NCBI GenBank assembly: GCA_002751075.1
Contig: NAOQ01000019.1
Coordinates: 252,089 to 307,931 of the forward strand
Direction of reading: 5' to 3'
DNA: 55,843 bases
DNA from: Ichthyophonus hoferi
Lineage: Eukaryota; Opisthokonta; Ichthyosporea; Ichthyophonida; Ichthyophonidae
Shown here: positions 15,101 to 27,100 of the stretch, piece by piece
How the letters are laid out: the number at the start of each line of letters is the position of its first letter
Numbering within the stretch: the stretch's first letter is position 1
Notes under the pieces: model-generated
Told to the model about the DNA's origin: nothing
Databases searched by the model: none
Seen by the model: the letters and a program-made list of their open reading frames with translations, nothing else
Program-made: the position numbers and the translations under genes

Positions 15101-18100
15101 AAGTGTAACATATACCATTCCAGATGAGAGACCAGAAGCTATTACACCAATAAGAGCCAATGATTTTGCGATCAATGTTCTGTATATATTATATTACGTC
15201 ATTAGTAAATGGATATAATACTATTATGTATGTTCATGCATAATTTTATTAATACTTACCAAGGCAACCAATTCATGTCTCAATTACCTTGGGTACTTAC
15301 TTGGCAACTACCTTGTATTATATTATTACCAAATCTCAAATTAGGTTCTGTCTCGAGCGATATCCTACATAGTCCCCAGTATTCATATATTAATCTAAAG
15401 TAAACAAGTACTTAATGTCTTAATAATAATTTGATTTAGTTAAATAACTCCTAGGTATCCTATACTGGAAAGAGGACTGTAAAATGTTTATGTTTATGTA
15501 TTTGTATATGTGTATGTATCAAACCATTCCAGTGTGTTATGCTATATGTACAATGGTGAAGTCTATTATTTACAGGTATATGTATATTTACATATATGCA
15601 TGTAGATCCTGGTGTAAATGTATCTATATACACATAATGTAGATGAGTATATATCTATATTACAGTATATATAGGCTACTAATAGAATAAGAGTAGATAT
15701 AACAAGGTACCTGAATGACAAGTAGCCCTTCAACTCTGTTCCAGCAATAATTGCCTGCATTTCCTGGTAGATGGTTGCATAGTTGCTCTGTGTTAATATC
15801 ATCCTGCCATTTTATTGGTTATAAAGGCTCAATAAAAAACTAATAAATAAAACATACGCGTATTAACCTTTGTTAAAACACTTTAGTTGTGTTACTACTT
15901 TCACATATATTATTAAACTATGCACTTGTGTTGGGTTTAGGAAGTTATTTGTTGATGGAAAAAATATTTTAATATATATAGCACTATATTTTTGGTATAA
16001 AAAAGACTTCAAATGTTTTCAATAAAAAAAAAAAATTGAAATGAAAAGAATAGAACTATAATCTATAATAATGTATATATATATATAGAATGATATATTG
16101 CCAAATAGCTATTATAAGCAAATTATTTATCTCTCTTGAGAAAAATTCTTCTACTTCTTTCTAGTCCGCTCGACGTATCCCATCTACAATATAGATACAA
16201 CACACATATATTTATATAGCACAAAAGTAAAGGCAGGGAAAGGAAGGGCTCACTGGGATCCCAGATCCTGTAGCCATCGGACTAATGACTTGGGTGATAG
16301 CAATGGCTGCTAATACTAGTAGAAGCCCCCAACTGGTCCAAACCACATACTGCATCCCTATGCATTAAGGGGTATGGTAAGAAGATAAGATAGTAGGTAG
16401 ACTATATGCTGGTTGATATTTCCCTCATAGCAACGAGATTGCAATTATCTTACTAAGAATAACTCATTGTTAAAACGAAATCTGTAGTCAAATGGAAGCA
16501 TAACATGTAATGGCGTGGTGTGATAGTATAGTTCAGACTGTCTCTGATATAGTAGATCTTTTGACAACATGTAGGATGACAAAACAGCCTGCAACATAGA
16601 TGGTTGCATCCCCCCTACCCACTCACTCACACATATTGGGCGATACATTTATTGTAGTAGTATTCCGTAAGGTATAGAGAACGTGAATCACACGGTCCTG
16701 TGGTACATCAAACCTATTAATTAGATAATATATTATAGCATATAATGTAAGGAACGGGCAATATTAAATACTAAACATAGTTTATTTATCAATGACATTG
16801 CTTGCTTTAGGTAACAGCATATATTTATACCACTAGGTATAAAGAGAGCTATAATAAGATCTTTCTAGTTTAAACATTAGTTTTTACAACCTAGTATGCA
16901 TATATACGCTTTATCACTCCTTTGTTAAGTTACTTGCTAGATGCTTACTTATGTCTGTGTAGTTGATGTTATAATACATAAAACTATAAATAAATAAGCA
17001 CCTATTTTAATACCTTATGTAAAGACAGGATGTCAAATTTAGTTGAATTTCAAATGGTCAATTACTTGTTGGTTTTGTATCTAGATTTGCATATACGCAC
17101 GTGTTTACTAGCGTACTTGTTTTTATGCATATACATATTTCTAATGACAAATACGTGTTGTAACTAACAAACTCTTTTCACTCTATTGATTTTTCAGCAT
17201 GCTTACTTATTATTACCACAATTTAAATATTTTTATTAAAAGGGGTACCTGGACTAAGTTCAATGCAGTAGCAATAGCTGCCAAGAAGACCAAGAAAACA
17301 TAGGCATTGAGTTGTATTGCCCCACATGCTTTTATTCTGATACCCGACCCCACCCAATTGCATATTGTCAGTAATACCTCAATTATTGAAAATTAACTGC
17401 GTCTCAAATCCAGTTTCCTTTCATGTCTTATCACTCTACAAACACTTGATTTAACCACATTTGTCTATAACAAACTACTTACGATGGCAACCTGTATTAT
17501 TCATTTGTGACCCCAAGAACCCTCATGCTCACAACGGTGTTTATTATGCGACAAAATTTTGAAAATTTCATATTGCGTTTTAATGTTACTTGATAGCTAA
17601 TGAAGTAGTTAAATGTAAAGAAGATAGAAGCATGTATATTTACGCGAGACCAATAAAACGGTATTTATGCATGATGAACACACTACTTACTAGCATTCTA
17701 GTAAGATTATTCCCGCATTTTATAGTTTTTAGGTCAGGATATTATTAAATTGTTTTATTAAATACATTTTAATATACAATAGTTGTTTTTACAGAGCAAC
17801 TATCATCATTATACATAAAAACAAACATAGCTGATCAATTAATTAGTATAAATAAAAGGTATCTATATTAAAGGAACGTTATTGACTCCCCGCCTTTCTC
17901 AGAAGTCCTGCACCTAGAAGATCTATTATTATACCTAATAGAGCGTTTGAATTACCAATAAGAAATGCTCTATAAATTTGAAAAAGGTCTACTAGCTCAA
18001 TCATAATCATACTTGGGTTTGCTTAACATCTATTTTAGAACAATATGCAAAGTAAATGTAACATATATTGAGAACTAAGCCTTTTTCAATTGACAAATTA

Positions 18101-21100
18101 CTCAAATACAACAATACGCATGAAAGGCTGCTTTAGTTTGCAGGTATGGGTATGTATTAACCTGTCACTTATGTGAGTATTGCAAACCTGTTTTGCAATA
18201 TATAAGTTCACAGTAACACTATATTGTAAACAAAATAACTCCAACTGAACTACTAAAAGAAGAACAAAGCTTTAACGTACCTTCTTACCATAATACAATA
18301 TACTCAAAAAAGGCAAATTATTAAAGACCAGTACTGGGAAGAAAGTGCTTGGCTAAAATTATGCATGCTTACACAACCATCCTTTGAATTTATGATGTAA
18401 AATAAGCCAATAACCAGTCAAGTCACAGAAAGAAGAACAGATTATTGGATAAAATTACACTGGCTAAGACAACAACAGACGCATGAGATACCTCGGAGAT
18501 TTCAACCTTAGGTACGACTATACAAGAAATAAATATTATGAAAATCATTAACATGCAAACAATCAAGATAACTGACCAGCCATTATCTAACTAATCTGGT
18601 TACACGCAAAGATCAATTAATATAACCAAAATTAAATCATTTTAAAAATTCTTTTAGTCCACTTTCAATAGGGCTAAATAAGCCAACATGCATAGGATGT
18701 AGATGCGGATTTTATATCAAACTGGTTTGTTTAAATATATGCTGTTACTTAAAATATAGAGGTTCAGATAGATAGGTAATAAGTTAAAATTAAATACTGG
18801 CTTTAGCCTTAAACATTTGCTAAGTGTAGGCTAGAATAGTTATCTAACACCAATTTGAAAAAAACAAAGAAACAAGGTTAATCCAGAAAAAAAAAAAAAA
18901 ATCTAAGGGGAATGACCAATATGTGTGTCAATGGATGTTATAATATATGCATCACCTATAATGAATAACGTGATTACCCTACAGGTATTGCCTGTGGAAG
19001 AAGAGGCTTGACTTACAATTTAGGAAGGGTTTCTTTGTTGGGAAAGGTGAAGTCTTGATCTTTTCCTCGAGATACTGGTGGGCCGCATACATGGTTCTGA
19101 AGGGAGAAATATAATAAATAGTATTATAGTTAGTTTCAAATAACAATACTTACTGTAATGCATCAATCTGCCTTTCTATTTTCTTGCGGTAAATTAATAC
19201 ACTCATTAGTTAACTTTCTTTTATGTATAATAGTATACCTCTACCCATGTTCTTTGCTTTTCTTAGTTCCCGTTTTACTCCATATGTTGTCATTATATAT
19301 GTCCATTAAAAGCACGCTTTATAATAAAAATAGAAATGGAAGGTTAAAGGAACACCTACAGTTTTATGATTATGATAGTGCATTCGTGGTAGCAAATCTC
19401 CACGATAGACCGTGTCTTGGTCTCCATAAGACCGCTCTAGTTCATGCTTCCATGTAAGGTTATTTTGTTGGCCTCTGTGTAAAAATAAAATCATGTGGTA
19501 AATATATGATCATGTTGATACATATATTAGAATATATAATATATACATACATACAAATACATATGTACCGATTGGTGTATTGATGTATCTAGACGGGGTC
19601 ATATTTTCTATGTTCTAGGCTTATGTATGCCTATGTATATATGGGGGCCCATTTGCACATGGATATGAGGGACTAGATTAGTGCTGATGTGGGCAAAAAG
19701 GAGAGACGTACCTGGATATATGTGAAATATTATATTGAGCATATGCTCTTATTGACAAGTATGTTGCTGTCTTTATTGCTTGCTTAAGCAAAATATTTTA
19801 TAATATAGCTAATTTTTTGAATGTTTTAAAACATCACAGTTTCAAAACCCTAATCATAGTTGCTTCTACATAACAAACACGTAGATTTTGATCAATTGTC
19901 ACAGCTACTGTATTTCTATAGTTCACTTTCTAACTGTGCAAATATTAAATATATTCAGTCATTGGAAACACATAAAATGGGGAGATGGAACAAAAGGTAT
20001 AAATCTAAACAAACAAACAAACAAACAAACAAACAGTATATATTTTGAGTCCGGCTTTCTAAATAGGTAGCGTTCATACCCTGCAACCCCCTTCTCCACC
20101 CAATCTGACCTGATAGCACATATCCCCACCAGGTGTATTTTTCATTTATGAGATAGAAATTTAGGCAGGCCTCTTGGGAAATTGCTAATCAAGTCTTAAC
20201 TTACCGAATAAACGAAGCTTGGTTCAATTCGCATTGTAAAACTTCTTTGTATTGTTCAGTCACCTGCTCATCATCCCATGACACCACCATACAATAATAT
20301 TAATTAACATAAAATCAATTATACTTGAGATAGATTTCAACTTTAATACATTTCTCTACGTTTTGATACTTGTGTCTATACTAGCACTTATCTAAAGCCA
20401 AATAACAATTGAAAACTCTACAGCCAGAATATTCTGTTAAATTATTGATAATTACAATTACTTAATTGACCTATTGGTGACAGATCAAATATATTAGTAT
20501 GAGATGGAGAACATAGTCAGGTCCCTAATATAGGCCTTTAATGTTATCTTTAAAGGGGCATTCTAAATCCAATACTGAATCCAATGTGCCTGTCATGTCT
20601 AAAGCGTCTGCATGTATACACCACTGCATACAAATACATAATTATAAACCATCACACCACACCACAGCCAATGCCTGCCTATATATTGTTTTTATGAATG
20701 TGCCTGCGTCACAGCATTTCCATCACTTTGTATGTATTTTAAAATTCCTATTTTTTTTATCTATATTTTATGTTTTTGCAGCTTTGTAGCACACCCGTGT
20801 CATAAAAACCATGTATTATTTCTGCAACTTTATTTATTATTTTAAAACATTCTTCTAATGCCACTTTTTTGGTGTTCATAATATCGAGTAAACACAAATA
20901 AATATCTATAAATAAATATATATTTAAAGTCCCACTTACCAAAGTGGCCAACATGAGTAAATACAATTTTTGTTTTTCTTTACAACTTCCAATATGTTTT
21001 ACATAATTCATTGTGGTAAATTTAAGTTGTCCAAAATGACAGGACATTATATAATGGAAAACAAGTATAATCAAGATTGGCATTGTTACTATGCATAGAC

Positions 21101-22671
21101 AAATTAAAAATCAATAGATAGAAAGAGAGTCAGGAAATGTAATTGGTTTTAATAAAAAGATATAATTAGTGCATTAAAATCCACTGATATATGCAAATGC
21201 TCAGGAGGAATGAGAGGAAGTTAAATATTTCTGTATGTAGATATAATCATGCATTTATTTATGTTTGAGAAATAGAACAATAGAGAAGGGTTAACCTGTT
21301 GGTTGGAAAGGTCTTGTTCCATTACCGCAGACGGTCTATGAATATCATCCTAAATATTATTAGCATGTCAATATGAATTTGGGAGTATAAAGGACCAGGA
21401 AAAACAATTAGTGTTACTAAATGAAAACATAGTTAAATCTACGCATATGTATCATTATATATATATATATATATATGTATCATATAATGTACAATAGTAT
21501 GTATAATAATATGTATAGTAGTATGTGGAGGGGTGTGTATACTAGCATGTATAATATTATGCATAGTATTATATTGTTGTGAATTTATGATAGTATTATC
21601 ATGGTATAGTAATATATTATTAGGATAGTAACATAATATGATATTAAGTATATACACGTATATGATATGCTGTTGTAGAAATATGTGTGTGAAAATTGTA
21701 TACGTGTATATGAACATATATTGTTCAAGTACATAACTATACGTGAATATAAGGGAAAGCATGTATTACTGAGAATATAATCATAAATATGGCTCAGTAC
21801 AAAACAACGCAACAACATCAAGAACCATTATAAATAAGCATATGTAGTCTATTTTCCGTAGAGAGTAAAATATTAGTGGGCAACATACCGAGGATGTAGG
21901 ATGTTCATGAGGATTGTCCATCTCTGCTGTGATAGGCCTGTGGGACTGGTAGGTATAGCTTCCAAATACCTAAATGTACCATTATAATAAAGTCCATTGA
22001 CTATTAGACATCAAGATTGTTTGGAAAAAGTAAAAATAATACAACCAATATGATATAATAGTTATATTTTTATAAAAACATGTTCTATATATGCCAGTTA
22101 GTGTATACTATAGAATCACATACATCTGTCTTATCAAAAACCGAGAATTTTATACTTAAATATATAACATAGCACATGGATTACTTACCAACTAATATTA
22201 CATATATATAATCATGAGTATTCTGACATATGCTTTATAAGTAGATATAATCGACATATAATTGTTAACGTAAAATTGCAAATGTTGAATATTTTCCATA
22301 AATGTACATATTCCTACAAATCTCACTGGACGTAGGTATTTGAAAAATCACGGCAATCTACACAGTTTCACTATTGACACAAAAAATCATGATTGTTTCT
22401 CACTAAATAAGATCATAAACAGACTAAGCGTGAATTGCTTATGTATAAACATTGGAAAACACACAAAAAAATCATTCTAAGAATAAGAGCACGCTTATCC
22501 AGCATAAATATATATCTATCCATTCATGTACGGATTTTACATATCACAATAAATAGTAAATAATTATATACATATAATTGTTCTAACATACATGAATACA
22601 AGTATAAATATCAAGTCCGTACTCACCGTATTATGATATTTGTAGCTTACATTTCTATTTGACATAGCCAT
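146..22671 (-). CDS. CLCN2-like: CLC chloride channel (ClC-1/2/K type), complete, 29 exons
   Basis: Voltage-gated chloride channel of the plasma-membrane CLC branch. Exons, 5' to 3': 22627-22671, 21889-21969, 21296-21349, 20205-20263, 19017-19096, 17249-17328, 16454-16588, 16254-16349, 15711-15763, 15116-15179, 14186-14277, 13648-13793, 12937-13010, 12099-12149, 11572-11694, 9948-10130, 9200-9261, 8486-8533, 7652-7775, 7243-7272, 6996-7115, 6857-6872, 6348-6478, 5716-5830, 2607-3500, 2217-2353, 1143-1220, 357-450, 146-198. Phases agree throughout and total 3318 nt (1105 aa). The start ATG is preceded directly by an in-frame TAA. Membrane helices span about residues 113-575. Visible family motifs: GSGIP (~206-210), EGAFVH with the gating glutamate, FSIEVT (valine where exchangers have the proton glutamate, so channel-like), VPSGVFIP and YATVGAAAF. 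CBS1 is about 585-648 and CBS2 about 1045-1095. Less certain: the 5716 donor and 3500 acceptor, two AAG acceptors (17328, 7115), and the P-x-G-K residues missing between 15116 and 14277. Confidence 0.93.
2607..3500 (-). CDS. CLC linker exon between CBS1 and CBS2
   Basis: An 894-nt exon coding about 298 residues of low-complexity polar sequence rich in S, T, N, H, R and D. It lies between the CBS1 exon and the exons leading to CBS2, and ends at a gtaagg donor after TRD in phase 1, matching exon 2217-2353. Many S/T residues sit near basic residues, as expected of a disordered regulated linker. The acceptor at 3500 was chosen because its phase matches exon 5716-5830; an acceptor eight bases further in (ctcag) is an alternative. 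Confidence 0.65.
6150..6179. repeat. AT dinucleotide microsatellite
   Basis: About fifteen AT units in a CLC intron. Similar short AT runs occur at about 12430-12450, 21457-21476 and 26410-26436. Confidence 0.9.
6857..6872 (-). CDS. CLC 16-nt microexon in CBS1
   Basis: Sixteen bases coding SPLPS plus one base, flanked by cccag on the acceptor side and gtatca as donor. It converts phase 0 from exon 6996-7115 (ending MAQNVACV) into the phase 1 needed by exon 6348-6478 (KLLRTSDSSH...). The joined read, VACVSPLPSVKLLRTSDSS, has the usual CBS1 spacing (V-S-P-x-x-S/T-V-x-x-L-L). Without it the frame breaks and about five residues are missing. Confidence 0.75.
10142..10275. repeat. Imperfect ATAC/AT microsatellite
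   Basis: Mixed acatac, atatat and gcatac units just upstream of CLC exon 9948-10130. It accounts for long open frames of Y, I, C and H residues that are not coding. Confidence 0.75.
11330..11555. repeat. Diverged AT-rich tandem repeat in a CLC intron
   Basis: Four or so imperfect copies of a 40-60 bp block built from agtatatatagtatag, agagagatag and aattaatagaaa words. It lies in the intron between CLC exons 11572-11694 and 9948-10130, directly downstream of the former. Copies are too diverged to give an exact period by eye. Confidence 0.5.
13378..13505. repeat. ATAC/ACAC tetranucleotide microsatellite
   Basis: A run of catacatacata units interrupted by acacac and tatata stretches, in the CLC intron between exons 13648-13793 and 12937-13010. 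It produces spurious YVCMYVCM-type open frames on the minus strand. Confidence 0.85.
13648..13793 (-). CDS. CLC exon carrying the GGVLFSIEVT helix region
   Basis: The exon reads EQILSAATAVGVASTFGTPI then GGVLFSIEVTAIYYMLSAY and is the clearest CLC signature in the window. In CLC exchangers the position after FSIE is a second glutamate that carries protons inward; here it is valine, as in the ClC-1, ClC-2 and ClC-K channels. Phase 2 in, phase 1 out, joining to 12937-13010 (GAFVWHMVREH...). Confidence 0.93.
17879..18010 (-). CDS. Possible 43-aa hydrophobic small ORF inside a CLC intron
   Basis: An ATG-to-TAA frame of 44 codons beginning MIMIELVDLFQIYRAFLIGN and ending IIIDLLGAGLLRKAGSQ. Residue composition looks protein-like: an amphipathic or membrane-like core with a short basic tail, without the K/N/I/Y monotony of surrounding introns. 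It lies in the intron between CLC exons 19017-19096 and 17249-17328 on the same strand. It could be a chance frame, a nested small protein, or a poison exon, since its stop would truncate the channel. I do not recognise a family. Confidence 0.2.
   Translation of the reverse strand: MIMIELVDLFQIYRAFLIGNSNALLGIIIDLLGAGLLRKAGSQ
20010..20036. repeat. AAAC tetranucleotide repeat
   Basis: About seven copies of aaac in a CLC intron. Other small simple repeats: atag at about 26937-26959, attttt at 34418-34442, atgt at 44848-44870, atag at 49767-49787 and tgta at 53051-53072. Confidence 0.85.
22627..22671 (-). CDS. CLC first coding exon
   Basis: Fifteen codons starting MAMSNRNVSYKYHNT, ending at a strong gtgagt donor in phase 0. 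The codon just before the ATG is TAA in the same frame, which fixes the start. It joins in frame to 21889-21969 (VFGSYTYQSH...). The N-terminal cytoplasmic tail encoded by the first five exons is polar and not conserved. Confidence 0.8.
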
Positions 22672-24142
22672 TTAAGCAGAACACCCCACACAACATTTAT
22701 TCAGTCTAATAATCTCTATTATATGTCTTCACTAGGGTTCACCAAACACGTAGTGTATTTGGTTATTGAGAAGGAAGTAAAAGAAACATTGCTATTAGTT
22801 TTTAGTTAGGAGTTCTATCTCATAATAGGCTCGATGGTAGTAAACTGAAAATTCACACAAACAATACTGTGTACTACACTATAGATACAGTAGTGCATAC
22901 TATTCTATACATACAATAATGTATATTATACTAGACATGCAGTTGTATACAATTACTATCAGTTAACTATAGTTTCTTATTGGCGCTTACTTATTTATTT
23001 GCTGAGCCATATATTATATACCAATAAGAATTCAGACTAAGTTACAGGCTATTGGCTAAAAATACAAAGCTATGTAGCGCTACCATACAATAAACAAATA
23101 TTGAAAAATGCACGACTAGATAAACAAATATATATATACACTTTTCTATAAAATTACAAAATAATAATAATGCAATATTAGTGAATTAAATACATATATA
23201 CAGGTTGGAATATTTTATTTAATTATTATCCAATTATTTCAGATCTCTTATTACTGCACCTATTTACCCATTCCGGCCTCAGAGATCAAGAGTTTATGAA
23301 ACTTTATATTTTTCTACATTGAGTTGAGGGGTGAATGGTTTTTTAGTAATTAGAAACGAGTCATTTGGGTTTTTCATATTTTTTTTATAATATTTACATA
23401 ACTTTAAAACACCACATATGAGGTATATATAAGAGAATATATATTACATATAGCAGTTCTTCAAAAATCCAGCATTAGCCCTCCCACAGTTTAGAATAAC
23501 TTTCGTATTTAAATCAAATACAAACGATTTATCTTTCCTAATATCTGTAATTATTATTCCAGTCATATTATTAAATCCATTTCATGCTATGAACAATTTG
23601 GCAACGTGTAACTCCAGGTGCTATCAGCAATTTATTTCCCTCTCAAAAAAATCGAAAATAAAAACAATTGTATCTAACAGTCTCAATCTCAGCAATCTCG
23701 ATCGCGATGAAAATCAATCGGTAATACTACTGGTCATATTGACTTTTTGGGGGGAGAAATATGAATTTTAGGTTGGAGTTACCGTGTGCACCATCTTCCA
23801 TAATTTAATCCCATACCAGCATCCATGCAATTGATTGTATTAATACTACTTGCATAATATAGTATACTGTAGTTATATTCTGACAGGAACAGTATGTATG
23901 TATATACATGCATCTCTATATCGGACAGAGAAATTAGCCACTGACTCTTTACTAACCAGCAGAAGTAAGACAACAACAACTACCAACTACACATCTTATT
24001 TGGATGCTGTTGACACATTTTTCACACCGAGTGTTTTTTATATCTTCGACCAGGAGATACTGTTTTCAGCACGTTTAAAATCAACAGCGTAATTACTTAC
24101 AAGGACATTTACGGAAGGTCCTTCAGTTTCCAGAAATAAACC
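22672..24142. other. Divergent intergenic region between CLC and the HAUS7-like gene
   Basis: About 1.47 kb separates the two start codons, so it should contain both promoters and 5' UTRs. It is AT-rich with no supported coding exon. The only clear structure is a cluster of CCAAT-type pentamers at 22979-23055, about 310-380 bp upstream of the channel ATG. No TATA box can be trusted in such AT-rich sequence. Confidence 0.6.
22974..23055. promoter_or_regulatory. Cluster of three CCAAT/ATTGG elements
   Basis: ATTGG at 22979-22983, CCAAT at 23021-23025 and ATTGG at 23051-23055. The first two lie within a perfect 10-bp inverted repeat (TTCTTATTGG at 22974-22983 and CCAATAAGAA at 23021-23030). Clustered CCAAT boxes are typical NF-Y sites in metazoan promoters. 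The position, in the shared upstream region of two divergent genes, fits that role. Regulatory function is inferred only. Confidence 0.35.
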
Positions 24143-27100
24143 ATGTCTTCAGAGTCCTTGTTATCAATATTTGCGCTTCTAGTAGTTCGTCTGGAGGTTA
24201 TGAACTGTCCTATCCTACCAAAGGTAAGCAAGGTCTTTAGAAAGGATATTTACTATTAGCATAAATGACATGTTATCCGAGTCTTCTCGGAGAACCTGTA
24301 TTGTGAAAATGGTATCTTATTTTCTTCTGTATGCATCCCTCTTGTCCTTGTTCTGTTCTATTACTGTCCGTTTTTTCTCATTCCATCTTTCATCATACCT
24401 ACCGTATCGCTATGTTACAACCAATTTTATAGCTAACTTGTTTTTTAGGCTTTTCTTTGGATATGTCACTTATTGTGCTATCTTCAGGGACAATGGACGC
24501 GAGAACTTGTTTATCAGGCTGGACCCACTCGGTGTAAACTACTAGTATGGCTGTTAGATAAGTGTGTTCTACTTGCTTCTTCTCCTTCCGCACAGTTTTG
24601 ACTATTTATTAATGGAATACGTTTTGTCTCAATTTTACTATTCAATTATTTATTAGCATCACCGATTCAGTGAAGCACACATTTAACCAAAGAAATGGTG
24701 TAAATGCTGAATACGGGGACATACATGCGCACATTCACAACGCAAACAGGCTTACACACTTTTGTACACGCAAGCGTATATATAAGATTAAAATTTAAAC
24801 ACATAAAAATTAAGGATAGATAGATGCAAAGGGATATCAATTAATTACGTTAACACAATGTCCTGCCTGCGGTCATACAATTGTTTGCACTTGCTCCCAT
24901 TCATGTCAATCATACCTCAGTCTAAAACACTAAAACACACCCAGACAAGTACCAACACTTCAATAAACAGGTATTTATGTACTACAGCTGTGACTATAAC
25001 TCACTATACAATACTAGATGCTTATCACATGCAATTATAAATTTAGATTTACATGCAAAATGGTGTAATCTCATTAATAGACGGGTGCTGTATCTCACAA
25101 TCCAGGATACAGAGTACCAATATCCAATATACATATGGTCTATTTTTATCCCGTAGGATCTTTTACCCTTACACTCTTTTTGCTCCAATAACTAGATATG
25201 CAGAGAATGATGAGATCATGGAGCCACCAGGAGAAAATAATTTCTATGAAGGTCTATATTTTTATTTATTATAGTTATACTTTATATTAATATATATACT
25301 ATTTATTATTTATTGAAATGCTAGTTTAGAGTAAAAACTGTTGTTTACACTGTGCTAAAGGTTAGGATGCTTGTGCGTAGAATTTGGAGTGCAAAACTAC
25401 AGATCGGGATATGTGTACAGACACTTTAATGCCAATATACACATACACGTACATACACATATATATCATTCTCCTTTACTCTACAATCACCACCTCTTAA
25501 GTGTTTCTTTTGTATTTTTATTTTTCTTCTAATATTGTTTCTCCCTTGAATTTTGCACCTAATCCCTTTGCTGTTTGTATCTCATAATACCTTTTTTCCC
25601 AGTTTTCTTTGATACCGTGCACCTTCTATTGCCGTTCTGTCTCTTTTTACCAACTGTTTTCCCTCTATTGCCTCTTCTTTTCTACCTTTTTATTTTAGCT
25701 ATCGCGTACCTATTTACACAGATAAAATCTAATTTATTATTCATGATTAATTCACTGTATACCCCGAACCATATACAACCATTCTATTCTATAAACCTCA
25801 TGACTATATTTATTTATCATACCAAACTTCATGCTTTACAGATATTCTTACACGCTGCAATCAGTTAGGACTGGTACAGGAAGGAGAGGAGGTTGAACTA
25901 ATTAAAGTAAGACACAGAGAAAATGCTTTTTTAAATCTTTGCTATTGTAATACGTTTTATTTTTATTTTTATTTTTTAGCTTTTCTATTATGCTTTTTAT
26001 ATATATACCAAGGCCAACACTCATCACTGGGTTTCATTCACCATTCCTATGATTATCCAAGTCTCTTGCATGACTGCATTATTAAACGAAAAGGACTAAG
26101 CATATACATATACTTCTTAGTGATACTATATTTTTACCTATGGGTGCTTATATTTATTCAATGTAATCACTTAAATTGACATTATTCGATTAAGGATATC
26201 AGTAATTAATAACACCTCACACCCTATCGAACCCATAAATTACAGAGATGAGTTAGTTCCAATTAATACACGAGTCTAAATTGTTTTGTTTTTACTTAGC
26301 CAACTAAACCGCATCTATGAGACTGACAGATTCAAAATGTTAAGTAGGAGATAAGAACATTAAGAGTAATGTAACTTAAACTATATTATTATTCATTAGC
26401 ACGTAATGATTAATATATATATATATATATATATATTGCCTTTATTTTCTGTTAAATACTTTCTTATAATTAATGTATGTCTTTTCTCTCCCTGCTTGTT
26501 CAAAGTTCATTGTATACACTTAGGGAGGGGACCTTGATAAAGAATCCATCTAACTGTAATTAATACTATAGATATGTTACCTATAGTGATATTTAGTATT
26601 TTGTTTAGTATTCCCTTTCTTAAATGAAGACATAGTTGTTCACCACTAATATACTATTAAAAATCAACCAAAACTGTATACTTGCAGTGTGGGTGACATC
26701 TTTGTACTGCAATATAACACCTTATTTATGTGGATTTATGTAGTTCCGTTGAATATATATTAGTTTTCAACCTACTATTCACTGTAAACAATAATGGACT
26801 ACAAGATATATAGAGCGAGTCTATTTTATGAGTCCAATCTACGTACTTAGGCTGATACATAGTTATATCAACCAATACAAGAAGCAAGTACAGTTAGAGT
26901 AAATAGAAGAAACAGACAGATATATATATATAAATAGGTAGATAGATAGATAGATAGATTGAGAGCGAAGGTTGCCAAACACAAAGATAACAGCAATTTC
27001 TTTTACCACAGGGTCTTGGCCCTCCACCTATCCCGCATAGTTCTATTCAGCGACAGGTAATATTTCTAACACGTTTTTTCTCTTTTTTTGGATGATAGTC

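Noticed and set aside
25575-25868. 97-codon plus-strand frame rich in L, F and P
   Set aside because: It is a pyrimidine-rich intron read through into the real exon 25842-25906, which uses a different frame.
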